A DNA stretch of 64,000 bases, taken from contig JAPOHD010000066.1 in NCBI GenBank assembly GCA_026671195.1, forward strand, positions 99,173 to 163,172, read 5' to 3'. Shown one piece after another: positions 28,481 to 37,294 of this stretch (position 1 is its first letter; the number at the start of each line of letters is the position of its first letter). The notes under the pieces were generated by a model. The model was given only the letters and a program-made list of their open reading frames with translations, was not told where the DNA came from and ran no database searches. This stretch comes from Draconibacterium aestuarii (GTDB lineage Bacteria; Bacteroidota; Bacteroidia; Bacteroidales; Prolixibacteraceae). Position numbers and translations under genes: made by a program.

Positions 28481-29476
28481 ATGATAACACGACGTTCATT
28501 TATAGCCAAAAGCTCTTTGGCAATTGCCGGAGCAGGTTTGGCACCAAAAGTATTCTCAAATTCGGTTTTTCAAAACAACAATAATTTACCGCTGGTAATT
28601 TCAACCTGGAATCATGGAATGCCTGCCAACGAAGCTGCCTGGGAAATATTGGCAAAGGGTGGCCATTCGTTAGATGCGGTTGAAGCCGGTGTACGAGTAC
28701 CTGAAGCCGATGAAAATGTAATTACAGTTGGTAAAGGAGGTATTCCTGATGCAAGTGGAAAGGTTACACTCGACGCATGTATTATGGATGAAAAAGGGCG
28801 CGCCGGAAGTGTAACCTATCTTCAGCATATTGTTCACCCCATTTCGGTGGCACGTTTGGTAATGGAAAAAACACCCCATGTAATGTTGAGTGGAAAAGGT
28901 GCTTTGGAGTTCGCTCTTGACAATGGTTTTAAAAAGGAAAAATTGTTGACCAAAAAGCGCAAGGAGGAATGGAAAAAGTGGAAAAAGGAGTATGAAGAAT
29001 TCAGCGTAAAAATAAATATTGAAAATGTAACCGAAGACAATCACGATACAATTGGAATGCTGGCTATTGATAAAGATGGCCGGGTTTCAGGTGCTTGTAC
29101 AACTAGCGGAATGGGATATAAAATGCCGGGCAGGGTAGGTGACTCACCAATAATTGGCGCCGGACTTTTTGTCGATGGCGAAGTGGGAGGAGCTACCGCA
29201 ACCGGCTCCGGCGAACTGGTGATGAAAACAGTAGGTTCGTTTTTAGTAGTTGAACTTATGTGTCAGGGGATGACTCCAGGAAAGGCATGCGAAGAAGCTG
29301 TAAAACGAATTGCTAAAAAAATACCAAATTACCAAAATCATCAAATTGGTTATATTGCTTTAAATACCAAGGGAGAGTATGGTTCGTTTTGTATTCAGCC
29401 GGGATTTAATTATGCCATAAAAACTCCGGAAATAACAGAACTCGTTGATGCAGAAGCCTGGTTAAAGAAATTATAG
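28481..29476 (+). CDS. Glycosylasparaginase, exported
   Basis: ATG 28481 (MITRRSFIAKSS) is chosen over an upstream TTG because it places a twin-arginine-like signal at the N terminus, giving 331 residues. The protein is an N-terminal-nucleophile hydrolase of the N4-(beta-N-acetylglucosaminyl)-L-asparaginase group. HDTIGM holds Asp-Thr190, the autocleavage site whose threonine becomes the catalytic residue. GRVGDSPIIGAGLFVD and ATGSGE bind the aspartyl substrate. It removes asparagine from N-glycan stubs left after glycoprotein breakdown, in the periplasm. It stands alone with its own terminator. Confidence 0.92.
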   Translation: MITRRSFIAKSSLAIAGAGLAPKVFSNSVFQNNNNLPLVISTWNHGMPANEAAWEILAKGGHSLDAVEAGVRVPEADENVITVGKGGIPDASGKVTLDACIMDEKGRAGSVTYLQHIVHPISVARLVMEKTPHVMLSGKGALEFALDNGFKKEKLLTKKRKEEWKKWKKEYEEFSVKINIENVTEDNHDTIGMLAIDKDGRVSGACTTSGMGYKMPGRVGDSPIIGAGLFVDGEVGGATATGSGELVMKTVGSFLVVELMCQGMTPGKACEEAVKRIAKKIPNYQNHQIGYIALNTKGEYGSFCIQPGFNYAIKTPEITELVDAEAWLKKL

Positions 29477-29486
29477 GGAATAAAAG

Positions 29487-29518
29487 AAGGTGCCTAATCG
29501 ATTAAGCACCTTTTTTTT
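29487..29518. terminator. Terminator between glycosylasparaginase and RRM gene
   Basis: AAGGTGC and GCACCTT pair around a loop that contains the palindrome TAATCGATTA, followed by eight T on the plus strand. A weaker T run exists on the minus strand, so it may serve both convergent genes. Confidence 0.85.
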
Positions 29519-29535
29519 ATAACTTTTAAACCATC

Positions 29536-29970
29536 CTACCAACGGTTTCCACCGCGGTCGTTGTCGTAACCGCCACCGCCTCTGCGGTCGCCACCACCAC
29601 GACGATCACCACCGCCGCGGTTATAACCACCACCACTGCCGCCGCGGTTGTAGCCTCCACCGCCGCCACCACGGTTAAAACCACCACCGCCACCACGGCT
29701 GTGTCCGCCTCCGCCACGTGGACGTTCTGATGGAGGATTAGCTTCTTTTACTACAATGGCTTTACCGTCAACTTCAGTGTCATTTAACGCTGCAATGGCC
29801 GCTTTTGCTTCTTCTTCGTTTGGCATTTCAACAAAACCAAAACCTTTCGAGTTTCCTGTTTCTCTGTCAAAAATAACTTTTGCAGATGCTACTTCTCCGT
29901 GAGCAGAGAATAGTTCTTGTAAGTCATCACCAGTTGTTGATGAACTTAACTTTGCAACAAATAAATTCAT
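29536..29970 (-). CDS. Glycine-rich RRM RNA-binding protein
   Basis: A 144-residue protein with one RNA recognition motif (residues 1-80): RNP2 is LFVAKL at 3-8 and RNP1 is KGFGFVEM at 42-49. A tail (about 83-144) is made of Gly and Arg with GGGG, RGG and NRGGG units. Proteins of this shape are cold-induced RNA chaperones in cyanobacteria and include RNA-binding proteins that influence PUL expression in Bacteroides. The tail gene segment (29540-29710) is a low-complexity GGN/CGN repeat, which makes it liable to length change. It is monocistronic, with an A/T-rich upstream region. Confidence 0.92.
   Translation of the reverse strand: MNLFVAKLSSSTTGDDLQELFSAHGEVASAKVIFDRETGNSKGFGFVEMPNEEEAKAAIAALNDTEVDGKAIVVKEANPPSERPRGGGGHSRGGGGGFNRGGGGGGYNRGGSGGGYNRGGGDRRGGGDRRGGGGYDNDRGGNRW
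29540..29715 (-). repeat. Low-complexity glycine/arginine codon repeat
   Basis: The 3' part of the RRM gene is a run of near-identical GGN and CGN codons that encode GGG and RGG units. It is the most GC-rich and repetitive stretch in this otherwise A/T-rich window. Confidence 0.8.
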
Positions 29971-30330
29971 AAAAAATAGAAAAATATAAATGTATAAATA
30001 AAAAATTAGTGGTGGAATTTATTGAACCACCTGTCTTTGAGTACTTTAAATGAATAAAATGAACGTTTCAGAAATTAAAACAGAAAATCACGATGATTTA
30101 GTAAAGTGAAGAACGAATTAAATTCTTTATACAAATAAAAGTCTTATTTGTTAGATTATCACCAAAAATATGTGGTTTTTTGATTAATTTTTGAAAAAAA
30201 TATAAAAAAAAACCTTCCCGAAAGAAGGTTTTTGTAAGGTGAGATTAAAGTTTTTGTTTCTCCTGATTCTCAGGAGATTAATTTCAGGACAAAAAAAGCG
30301 TTTTAATACAGAATTGCAAAACAAAAAGAC
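29971..30330. other. Gene-free stretch with two hairpins
   Basis: No open frame here looks coding. It carries the leader of the RRM gene at the left and two tandem hairpins at the right, 30211-30230 and 30259-30277, that belong to the end of the cytidylate-kinase-like gene. Confidence 0.6.
30211..30230 (-). terminator. Terminator of cytidylate-kinase-like gene
   Basis: AACCTTC and GAAGGTT pair around a six-base loop; on the minus strand the stem is followed by nine T residues. It lies 100 bp past the stop, behind a second hairpin at 30259-30277 (TCTCCTGA/TCAGGAGA, three-base loop). Confidence 0.8.
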
Positions 30331-31053
30331 TTAATATTCGGCATGATCGGAAATTATTTTTTTATTCCGAAGGATATTAATTACCGCATCTACAATTTGG
30401 TCGTCCTCCAACGATGCATAATTGAAGATTACATCAAAGTCGTTGTTTTCCGCTTTTCTTCCAATAATTTTTTCAATAAACGAATCGCGTTTGGCATCGG
30501 CGGTATGTATGTATTCCGCGGCTTCTGCCTGGCTTAGATCTTTAATTTGCATTATCCGGTTGATTCTCCATTCAGCAGGTGCTTCTAGTCTGATATTTAG
30601 CTTGTTGGGGACGTCTTTGAGGATCACACCGGCCGAACGTCCTACAATAATAGTTCGTCCCTGGTTTGCTAAGCGGCAAATAATCCCCTTTAATGTTGTT
30701 ATTAATCGTTCGTCCGAAATATCATATATGGTTTCGTGGGCAAATGCCCAGGCAACTTCCTTTAAAAAGCTGACAGCCTCCTCCGCATCGTCATAATTTC
30801 CTGCTTTAATCTCGTCAACCATATCTTGCACAGCTTCAGAAAATACGTCTTTATCTACCCATTTCCATACCACATCGGTTTTGGTTTCCGACATGTAGCT
30901 ATAACCGGTTAGAATTTTTGAAAGCTTTATGGCTAATCTTTGCGCCGAACAGCCTGCCTGGCGTGAAATTGTAATAAAGGGACCCGGGAAATCGCCGGTC
31001 TCGAGGTTAATGCATTTAAAATGATTTAAATAACTGTTGATAAACTTTTCCAT
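30331..31053 (-). CDS. Cytidylate kinase-like family protein
   Basis: A 240-residue P-loop protein of the cytidylate kinase-like group. PFITISRQAGCSAQRLA near residue 25 takes the place of the ISRQ-G-G phosphate loop of the family, and RTIIVGRSAGVIL and NIRLEAPAEWRINRIMQI match the core and the LID arginines. AEYIHTADAKRDSFI resembles the D-x-x-R-x-x-F/Y segment of these proteins. True CMP kinase is shorter and usually lies near rpsA or ispH; this is a paralogue of unknown substrate. It is a single gene with its own terminator. Confidence 0.8.
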   Translation of the reverse strand: MEKFINSYLNHFKCINLETGDFPGPFITISRQAGCSAQRLAIKLSKILTGYSYMSETKTDVVWKWVDKDVFSEAVQDMVDEIKAGNYDDAEEAVSFLKEVAWAFAHETIYDISDERLITTLKGIICRLANQGRTIIVGRSAGVILKDVPNKLNIRLEAPAEWRINRIMQIKDLSQAEAAEYIHTADAKRDSFIEKIIGRKAENNDFDVIFNYASLEDDQIVDAVINILRNKKIISDHAEY

Positions 31054-31223
31054 GTTTTAGTTTTTTTAGCGACCAGTTTGTTTCAGTTATTCGAAGTTAC
31101 AATCAAATATTCTTTAATTGAAGCTAATGTGTTATAGAATAGCTGTTATTGAAGATGTTTTGCAGCAACTTTATTGTTTTACGCTGAAAATAATTAGTTT
31201 TATTTCTCGAAAAATTTAGAATT

Positions 31224-32270
31224 ATGATTTCTCCAATAAAAACAGCAATCGCTTCGTTTGGCATGTCAGGACAGGTATTTCATGGTCCTTTGTTAAAAAT
31301 AAACAATGGTTTTAAAGTCGTTTCGGTGTGGGAGAGAAGCAAAACTATATCGAAGAAAATTTTTCCTGATGCGCAAATTGTTAGGTCGTATGAACAGATA
31401 TTAAATAATGCAGAAATTGAGTTGGTGATAGTAAATACGCCCGATGAGTTTCATTTTGAAATGGCAAAACAAGCCATCAGTGCAGGAAAGCACGTTGTTG
31501 TTGAAAAACCGCTTGCACACAAAAGTAACCAAGCTACTGAATTGGTACAGTTGGCAAAAGAAAAAGGGATTGTGTTCACAGTTTTTCAGAACCGGCGATG
31601 GGACAACGATTTCAGGACTGTACAAAAAGTGATCAATGAGGCCAAATTTGGACGTTTAATTGAGTTTGAATCGCATTTTGATAGATATAGAACCTTTATT
31701 GCTCCTGATACCTGGAAAGAGGAAGGTGATGAATTTTCCGGTGTTTTATATAATCTTGGATCGCATATGATTGATCAGGCTTATGTTTTATTTGGAATGC
31801 CTAAGGCTGTTACTGCACATCTTCGTATAGTAAGAAATGCAGGAGTAGTAAATGATTATTACGATATTCGACTGGAATACAATGGATTTGCAGCTCTGAT
31901 GAAATGCTCGTACCTGGTAAAAGAACCGGGACCGCGGTACATCATTCATGGCGAATACGGAACTTTTTATAAATCAGGAATGGATCCTCAGGAAGAACTG
32001 TTAAAGGCTGGTCATCTTCCGGATGAAGAAAACTGGGGTACCGAACCAATGGAAAACTGGGGCACAATGTTTTACGAAGAAGATGGTGAGGATGTTGAAG
32101 AGCTTATTGAAACGCTTCCAGGTGATTACAATATATTTTATAATAATGTTTACGAATGCATTCGCAACGGCGCTGAATTACTCGTAAAACCAGAAGAAGC
32201 AGTTGATGTATTACTGATTTTGGAAGCTTGTTTGCTAAGCAATAATGAAAAGCGGACAATTGATCTATAG
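31224..32270 (+). CDS. Gfo/Idh/MocA family oxidoreductase (YdgJ type)
   Basis: A 348-residue cytoplasmic NAD(P)-dependent dehydrogenase. The N-terminal Rossmann part begins ASFGMSGQVFHGPLL, keeps the VVEKPLAHKS motif (EKP, lysine active site) near residue 95, and goes on with the alpha/beta C-terminal domain (GVLYNLGSHMIDQAYVLFG, where His and Asp are typical catalytic residues). The order of motifs resembles E. coli YdgJ and scyllo-inositol dehydrogenases. Substrate is a sugar or inositol derivative but cannot be named. It is monocistronic and ends in a bidirectional hairpin. Confidence 0.88.
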   Translation: MISPIKTAIASFGMSGQVFHGPLLKINNGFKVVSVWERSKTISKKIFPDAQIVRSYEQILNNAEIELVIVNTPDEFHFEMAKQAISAGKHVVVEKPLAHKSNQATELVQLAKEKGIVFTVFQNRRWDNDFRTVQKVINEAKFGRLIEFESHFDRYRTFIAPDTWKEEGDEFSGVLYNLGSHMIDQAYVLFGMPKAVTAHLRIVRNAGVVNDYYDIRLEYNGFAALMKCSYLVKEPGPRYIIHGEYGTFYKSGMDPQEELLKAGHLPDEENWGTEPMENWGTMFYEEDGEDVEELIETLPGDYNIFYNNVYECIRNGAELLVKPEEAVDVLLILEACLLSNNEKRTIDL

Positions 32271-32287
32271 AAAATATGAAGTATAAG

Positions 32288-32323
32288 AAAGGGATGTAAT
32301 TATCGAAAGTTACATCTCTTTGT
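32288..32323. terminator. Hairpin between oxidoreductase and aldo/keto reductase genes
   Basis: GGGATGTAA (32291-32299) pairs with TTACATCTC (32310-32318) with one G-U pair. T-rich flanks are short on both sides. It lies between convergent genes. Confidence 0.6.
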
Positions 32324-32339
32324 GTATTACAAATAAAGT

Positions 32340-33263
32340 TTATCCTGCAGAAATTTCTCCTAAAGCATTTTTTACTCGGCCAACATAATTGTCAATTTGT
32401 TGCTTTTCTTCAAAACCAATAATCATCATATCTACACACCCCAGTCCAAGCACAAAGCGCAATGAATTATCAATTTTTTCACTGTCGTCGCGTAGTTTTC
32501 CATTACCAACCAGTTTCATGCCAATAACTCCTTTCCCCGCATCGTGTAATTGCTGAATTATTTCAACAACTTCTTGTGGCTCGGGTTTATCCATTGCAAT
32601 TCCGTAAGGATTTATGCGTGCATGTAAAACATCAACCCAGTCACTCTTCACGGCTGCTTTCATGGCCTCATACGAGTGTACCGAAACTCCGTGTGCTTTT
32701 ATAACTCCTTTGGCTTTAAGGTTTTCCAAAATATCCATTTGCGGCTTCAGCGTTTCTGTCCAATTGGCATCTTCCATACAATGAATTTGCACAAGGTCTA
32801 TGTAATCGGTACTTAGTTCTTTTCGAAAACGATCGACAACTATGTCCGCATCAGGGCGTTCTGGTTCCGGAATTCCACCATTACGTGTCCATATTTTCGT
32901 GGTGAGCGTTAATTCATCCCTGTTCATATTTTTCATTGCCTCAGCCATTAATGGGTGAGTTCCATAGGTATCTGCCAAATCGAAATACCGAATCCCTGAA
33001 TCGTAGGCGTGTTGTAATAAATCAATGCTTTTTTGTTTGTCTTGTTTTGTGAGGTATGAGGTGCGATTTGTGGCATGAACACCGGTTCCCATCCCAATTA
33101 ACGTTGTTTCAATGCCCGAATTTCCAAGCTTCACTTTTTGAAAAGGATCGTTACCTGAAACTAGGGGAGAGCATGAATACAAGGGGTTTGCAAATAAAAT
33201 ATGAGCAGTTCCCAGTCCTAGAGCTCCTACAAATTTTCGGCGATCCATACTTAATTTCGACAT
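32340..33263 (-). CDS. Aldo/keto reductase with twin-arginine signal
   Basis: A 307-residue NADPH-dependent reductase. The N terminus MSKLSMDRRKFVGALGLG is a Tat signal, so the enzyme is probably exported folded with its cofactor. GMGTGVH starts the barrel. YFDLADTYGTH holds the catalytic Asp and Tyr, LTTKIW the Lys, and LVQIHCME the His. GVIGMKLVGNGKLR and MMIIGFEEKQQIDNY form the cofactor end. Substrates of exported Bacteroidota aldo/keto reductases are generally unknown. It lies 154 bp downstream of the FRG-domain gene start side with no visible shared regulation. Confidence 0.88.
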   Translation of the reverse strand: MSKLSMDRRKFVGALGLGTAHILFANPLYSCSPLVSGNDPFQKVKLGNSGIETTLIGMGTGVHATNRTSYLTKQDKQKSIDLLQHAYDSGIRYFDLADTYGTHPLMAEAMKNMNRDELTLTTKIWTRNGGIPEPERPDADIVVDRFRKELSTDYIDLVQIHCMEDANWTETLKPQMDILENLKAKGVIKAHGVSVHSYEAMKAAVKSDWVDVLHARINPYGIAMDKPEPQEVVEIIQQLHDAGKGVIGMKLVGNGKLRDDSEKIDNSLRFVLGLGCVDMMIIGFEEKQQIDNYVGRVKNALGEISAG

Positions 33264-33416
33264 GAGTAGATGTTTTAAGATATTCTCTATGAAATTAGCG
33301 AATTCTTTTTAAATGAAGAATATTATGTATACATATAAATAGTTCCCTTTTGTAAGATGGTTAAGGTTAGCCCGTATACAAAGGGTCTTCATTTAATTCG
33401 GCTCCGATTTTCGCCT

Positions 33417-34226
33417 CTAATCTTCTTTTGGCCTGTAATGTCTTTTAAGCCAGCTGGCCAGACCATCAAGTCCGGGGAAGAGTACACGTTCCGTAATATT
33501 TGCCTGGTCTAGTTTATCCCTGATTTCCCATTTTAATTCGGCCGGAATTATTATCCTTCTGTAAACTTCTGGGTGCTTCACAAGCCAGTTGTCTAAAATG
33601 GAAGTAGCATTCGTCATTACCGAAAAAAGTGCGAATTGGTTCACTATCCGGTCGTCGAGTGAAGGCGGTTCAAAAAATAGGGCATATCCTTCGCCAATGG
33701 TTTCGTCGAGTTTTTGTAATGTTGGAAATTCCGATTCGAGCATTTCAACCGTAAATGCATTACATTTTTCGCGCGTTAGCAGCTGTTGCAAAGGCTCAGG
33801 AATAAGTTGGTTAACTTTTACAAAATCTACTTTCCAAATAACTCCGTCAATATCATATTTTTCGGTATTTGAAGTAGCAAAGTGCATTGCTACAAAAGGT
33901 GAATAAGTCCAGTCGAGAAGACGAGTTGCAAGCCCATGATGTTGCGCCAATACCAAAGATCGAAGTTGGGTATTCGTTTGTGAGAAATCAGTGGTTCGCG
34001 CATATTTTCTAAAGTTTCTTAAGATATGGTATTCAAGCTCGGGGCGTGGCCCACAATTGCGCAAAAAACTATTCTCGAGTTGATACCTGCAGTCTGATAA
34101 ACCGCGAAAAGCAAAGTCACTTCTAAAACGTTCCAGGTTTGATTTCCATGAGTCGTGATAAACCTCTTCAACCAACTGGTTCCAGCTATCTATCCGAATA
34201 TCGTTTGTTGTAATTATGCAATTCAT
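33417..34226 (-). CDS. FRG-domain protein
   Basis: A 269-residue protein with an FRG domain over its first 120 residues: FAFRGLSDCRYQLENSFLR gives the name motif, and LVLAQHHGLATRLLDWTYSPFVAMHFA is the second conserved block (RLLDWT). No signal peptide or membrane helix is seen. The C-terminal half (RRIIIPAELKWEIRDKLDQANITERVLFPGLDGLASWLKRHY) is typical of stand-alone FRG proteins. The biochemical activity of this domain is not established, and it recurs in phage-defence and toxin contexts as well as alone. No toxin partner is obvious; the upstream neighbour is a tiny membrane protein. Confidence 0.85.
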   Translation of the reverse strand: MNCIITTNDIRIDSWNQLVEEVYHDSWKSNLERFRSDFAFRGLSDCRYQLENSFLRNCGPRPELEYHILRNFRKYARTTDFSQTNTQLRSLVLAQHHGLATRLLDWTYSPFVAMHFATSNTEKYDIDGVIWKVDFVKVNQLIPEPLQQLLTREKCNAFTVEMLESEFPTLQKLDETIGEGYALFFEPPSLDDRIVNQFALFSVMTNATSILDNWLVKHPEVYRRIIIPAELKWEIRDKLDQANITERVLFPGLDGLASWLKRHYRPKED

Positions 34227-34355
34227 TTTCTCTTATTCTAATGGTATTAATCTTTTTGCCGAATATACAAAAACAAAAAAGGAAACCATAAATTTTGATT
34301 TCCTCTTTAGTGTCTGTTTTTAATGTTTTTCAGTTCATAAAAAACAAATTGCCTA

Positions 34356-34571
34356 TCATTCAATATCGCTATCTTCTTTAGTTAAATCTTTTTTTTCAGG
34401 TTCCTCTTCTTGAGCGGTTTTAAAATCAATTGTTTTTTCTGCTTTTTCAGGTTTAGCTGTATGAATTGTAATTTTGTCAACCGGAGTAACTTTTTTAATT
34501 AAATCAATTTTATTGCTGATTTTTAATCCAAGAATATAAAAAATGGAGGAGATTAAGATAATTGTTTTCAT
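34356..34571 (-). CDS. Small membrane-anchored hypothetical protein
   Basis: A 71-residue protein with one N-terminal membrane helix (IILISSIFYILGL, residues 4-16) followed by a highly charged tail rich in Lys, Glu and Asp (EKAEKTIDFKTAQEEEPEKK). I recognise no family. The charged tail would be cytoplasmic or periplasmic depending on orientation. It lies 130 bp upstream of the FRG gene and on the same strand. The composition is coding-like, but the small size leaves some doubt. Confidence 0.5.
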   Translation of the reverse strand: MKTIILISSIFYILGLKISNKIDLIKKVTPVDKITIHTAKPEKAEKTIDFKTAQEEEPEKKDLTKEDSDIE

Positions 34572-34805
34572 TTGGCGTTTTCGTTTTTGTATTTCTTAAA
34601 TTCTACTCCAAATTATGTAAATCACGGTAAATGACGAAATAATATCTGTGAATGGCTGTAACTAATCTGCAAACGACAAAAATATGTCTGCAAAAGAAAA
34701 GTCAATTGCTGCTTGTTTGCTTGATTTTGAATTTTTGTATGCCTTGGACAAACGTATAGAGGAACGTGAGGATTCCTTTTTTAGTCAGGTAAATAGCTAC
34801 TATAA

Positions 34806-35507
34806 TTATATCTTCAATTGGGCTAAATAATCGTAATGATCGCCTTTGGCTACAAGATGGCATTTTAATCCGGCTAACGAAGCAATTTTTGTGAGGTTTT
34901 CAAAATCGATGAACAACCATTTAAACTTCGTTGAAGACTTCTTAAAAGTTACTTCGTATTCCATTTCACCGTAGTATTTGTTGTTGGCTAAATCAACCCA
35001 CAACGAACCATCTTCTTCCTCAAACAAGTATTTTATGTCCGACGAGTCGATTAAAATTTGTCCATCATCGGGAAGGAGTGTTTTTAGGTGTTGCAGTAAC
35101 TTTCTTAATCCATCCATTGTACCTCCAATTCCGGCACCGTTCATCAGCAACAATATAGTATTGTATGTACCATCGTTATAATCAAAAATATCCGCATTCA
35201 CAGTTTTTACAATACCGTGCTGTTTCATAGCTTCAACTGCAAGTTCCGATTTTTCGAGAGCAGTAACGCTAAATCCTTTTTTCTGAAGAACTATGGAATG
35301 ACAACCCGCAGCGGCGCCAACATCAAGAATTTTTCCTTTACACTTTTTTAATGCGAGTTTTTCAAGTTCAGGCATTTGTTTCTCATTCCTAAACAGATAT
35401 GAAACCGGAATGGTCTCATTTTCAGTGTAGTTCGAATTGATCTGTATGTCAGGTGCTTTCCCTTTACTTAGATATGTTTGTATGGCTTCGCCGAATGGGT
35501 CGTTCAT
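34806..35507 (-). CDS. Class I SAM-dependent methyltransferase
   Basis: A 233-residue protein with the Rossmann-like methyltransferase fold. GKILDVGAAAGCHSIVLQ (about 55-72) is motif I for S-adenosylmethionine, VTALEKSELAVEAM has the ribose-binding acidic residue, and NADIFDYNDGTYNTILLLMNGAGIGG is motifs II-IV. The C terminus carries FKWLFIDFENLTKIASLAGLK, a typical substrate-side element. The acceptor substrate is unknown. It starts 190 bp from the divergent gene at 35698. Confidence 0.85.
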   Translation of the reverse strand: MNDPFGEAIQTYLSKGKAPDIQINSNYTENETIPVSYLFRNEKQMPELEKLALKKCKGKILDVGAAAGCHSIVLQKKGFSVTALEKSELAVEAMKQHGIVKTVNADIFDYNDGTYNTILLLMNGAGIGGTMDGLRKLLQHLKTLLPDDGQILIDSSDIKYLFEEEDGSLWVDLANNKYYGEMEYEVTFKKSSTKFKWLFIDFENLTKIASLAGLKCHLVAKGDHYDYLAQLKI

Positions 35508-35697
35508 AAAAAATATTTTCGCCGAAGTTAAGCTATTTTTTTTCTACTTTTAATGAGTACATCTTGAATTTGCCAAAAAAAATATCGATATGTTTTTTAT
35601 TTTGTAATTCTTATTTGTCGGAAATTGATTAAACAAAACGGTAAATAGAATGTAACGATGCGTAATTGACCTAAATAGTAAACCTAAGTAATAGATT

Positions 35698-36360
35698 ATG
35701 AAAGAAATAGCGATTGTTTGTTTGTTGTTGATCTCTGCGCAGTTATTTGCTCAAACTAAGGAGTATTCATTAGAAGAAATTGAAAGATGGCAGACTGTTG
35801 GACGTGGAAACGGATATGTGACTCATGGCCAGTTTTTTATGGAAGAAGTAGAGGGTAGTAAAGGATTTATGCTTTTGTCGTCGCGAAAATATAAAGATGT
35901 TGTTTTGCGATACGAAGTAATGACCTTAAATCCGGCTACTGTACTGGTCGCTATTTTAAATGCTTCGGATATTGGAGATAGCAGCGAATTAACTATAACG
36001 GGAAACAGCGATAGTTTTGGATTTTGGGCAAGCGAAGTAGAGGATTACATGTTTGGATTTCGTGTAATGGCACATAACTCAACTCCATTTTTGCGAAAAT
36101 ATCCGATAGAATCCGGAAAAAATAATCAAATAGGTTTGGCAGAAAAAGATGTTATGCATTCAGGTTGGCGACACCAAGTTGAATGTGGGAAGAAAGGCAA
36201 TCGGTTGTGGTTGAAAATTGATGGAGTGATTTTGATCGATGTTGAGGATGAAGAACCACTGAATACAGGGAAAATTGCCATACGCGTACGTGGTACTGCC
36301 AGCGAACTCGGGAAATGTATGATTCGTAATATGGAGATAGAAGGAGAGGAGGTTGATTAA
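35698..36360 (+). CDS. Secreted jelly-roll domain protein (DUF1080/DUF1961-like)
   Basis: A 220-residue exported protein with a signal peptide ending LFAQ (about residue 19). The rest is a single concanavalin-like beta sandwich: DVVLRYEVMTLNPATVLVAIL, SFGFWASEVEDYMFGFR, HSGWRHQVECGKKGNRLWLKIDG and GKIAIRVRGTASEL match the strand pattern of 3-keto-disaccharide hydrolase-like (DUF1080) or YesU-like (DUF1961) proteins. Such domains bind or cut sugars outside the cell. Catalytic residues cannot be assigned. It is convergent with the PhzF gene, 35 bp away. Confidence 0.7.
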   Translation: MKEIAIVCLLLISAQLFAQTKEYSLEEIERWQTVGRGNGYVTHGQFFMEEVEGSKGFMLLSSRKYKDVVLRYEVMTLNPATVLVAILNASDIGDSSELTITGNSDSFGFWASEVEDYMFGFRVMAHNSTPFLRKYPIESGKNNQIGLAEKDVMHSGWRHQVECGKKGNRLWLKIDGVILIDVEDEEPLNTGKIAIRVRGTASELGKCMIRNMEIEGEEVD

Positions 36361-36395
36361 TTCATCTTGAAAATCATACTAAAATTTAGAACGAA

Positions 36396-37178
36396 TTAAA
36401 TATTTATCTCACCAATAAGATAGGTAACTGCTTTTCCTCCAATCTCAACACGATCCAGAAGGTGTTTGCAATATAAAACGCCACCTCGTTTCGAAACTTG
36501 TTTGGCTGTTAACTCAGTTTTATTCAGTTGCTCTGCCCAGTATGGAATTAGCATGGTGTGGGCCGAGCCTGTAACGGGGTCTTCGTTAATACCAACTGCC
36601 GGTGCAAAAAAGCGCGATACAAAATCATATTCTTCCGATCGGGCTGTACAAATAACTCCGCGTGCATTCGATTCAATAATTTTTAAAAAATCAGGCTGTA
36701 GGTCAATAATGTCTTTTTCGCTTTTGAAGATTAACATTAAATCAGATTTGCCTTTATAACATTTTATTGGATGGATTGTAAATGCTGTTTTCAGATTTGT
36801 TGGAATGTATTTTGCTTCCACAACAGATGACGGAAAATTAAGTATCAGTAAATCACCTTCTTTTTTAACCATCAGGAGTCCACTTCTAGATTCAAAATGG
36901 ATCTCTTTTTCAGAATAATTCAAATGTTGAAACAAGACATGAGCAGTGGCTAAAGTCGCGTGTCCACATAAATCTACTTCGGAACCCGGTGTAAACCAGC
37001 GGATGTGATATCCTTTATTTGCAGGTACAAAAAAGGCGGTTTCCGAAAGGTTATTTTCGAGGGCAATATTCTGCAAAGTTTTGTCGGGAAGCCATGTCTG
37101 TATAGGAACTACGGCAGCAGGATTACACTCAAATACTTTGTTTGCAAAGGCATCAACCTGGTATATTGTCAGATTCAT
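36396..37178 (-). CDS. PhzF family isomerase-like protein
   Basis: A 260-residue protein of the PhzF/diaminopimelate-epimerase fold. QVDAFANKVFECNPAAVV opens the N half. NNLSETAFF carries the catalytic glutamate (E46), RWFTPGSEVDLCGHATLATAHVLF is the next signature, and EDPVTGSAHTML is the matching loop of the C half. Members isomerise trans-2,3-dihydro-3-hydroxyanthranilate in phenazine pathways, but there is no other phenazine gene here and the substrate of most bacterial homologues is unknown. It is a monocistronic gene. Confidence 0.88.
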   Translation of the reverse strand: MNLTIYQVDAFANKVFECNPAAVVPIQTWLPDKTLQNIALENNLSETAFFVPANKGYHIRWFTPGSEVDLCGHATLATAHVLFQHLNYSEKEIHFESRSGLLMVKKEGDLLILNFPSSVVEAKYIPTNLKTAFTIHPIKCYKGKSDLMLIFKSEKDIIDLQPDFLKIIESNARGVICTARSEEYDFVSRFFAPAVGINEDPVTGSAHTMLIPYWAEQLNKTELTAKQVSKRGGVLYCKHLLDRVEIGGKAVTYLIGEINI

Positions 37179-37294
37179 AGTAAATGCTTATTAATAAATG
37201 TTGGAGTATAAAAGTTACGGATTTCTGAGTAATGAATCAAAATACAATTCATTCTCCAGATTCAGAATTTAGAAACCTCAATCAACCTTTTTTC

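Noticed and set aside
29526..29717. Val/Ala/Thr-only frame in the RRM gene
   Set aside because: It is a frame-shifted reading of the glycine-codon repeat.
34684..34830. 48-residue plus-strand frame overlapping the methyltransferase end
   Set aside because: Coding-like in parts but with no family, no clear ribosome site, and a 25-bp overlap with a convergent gene. Support is too weak.
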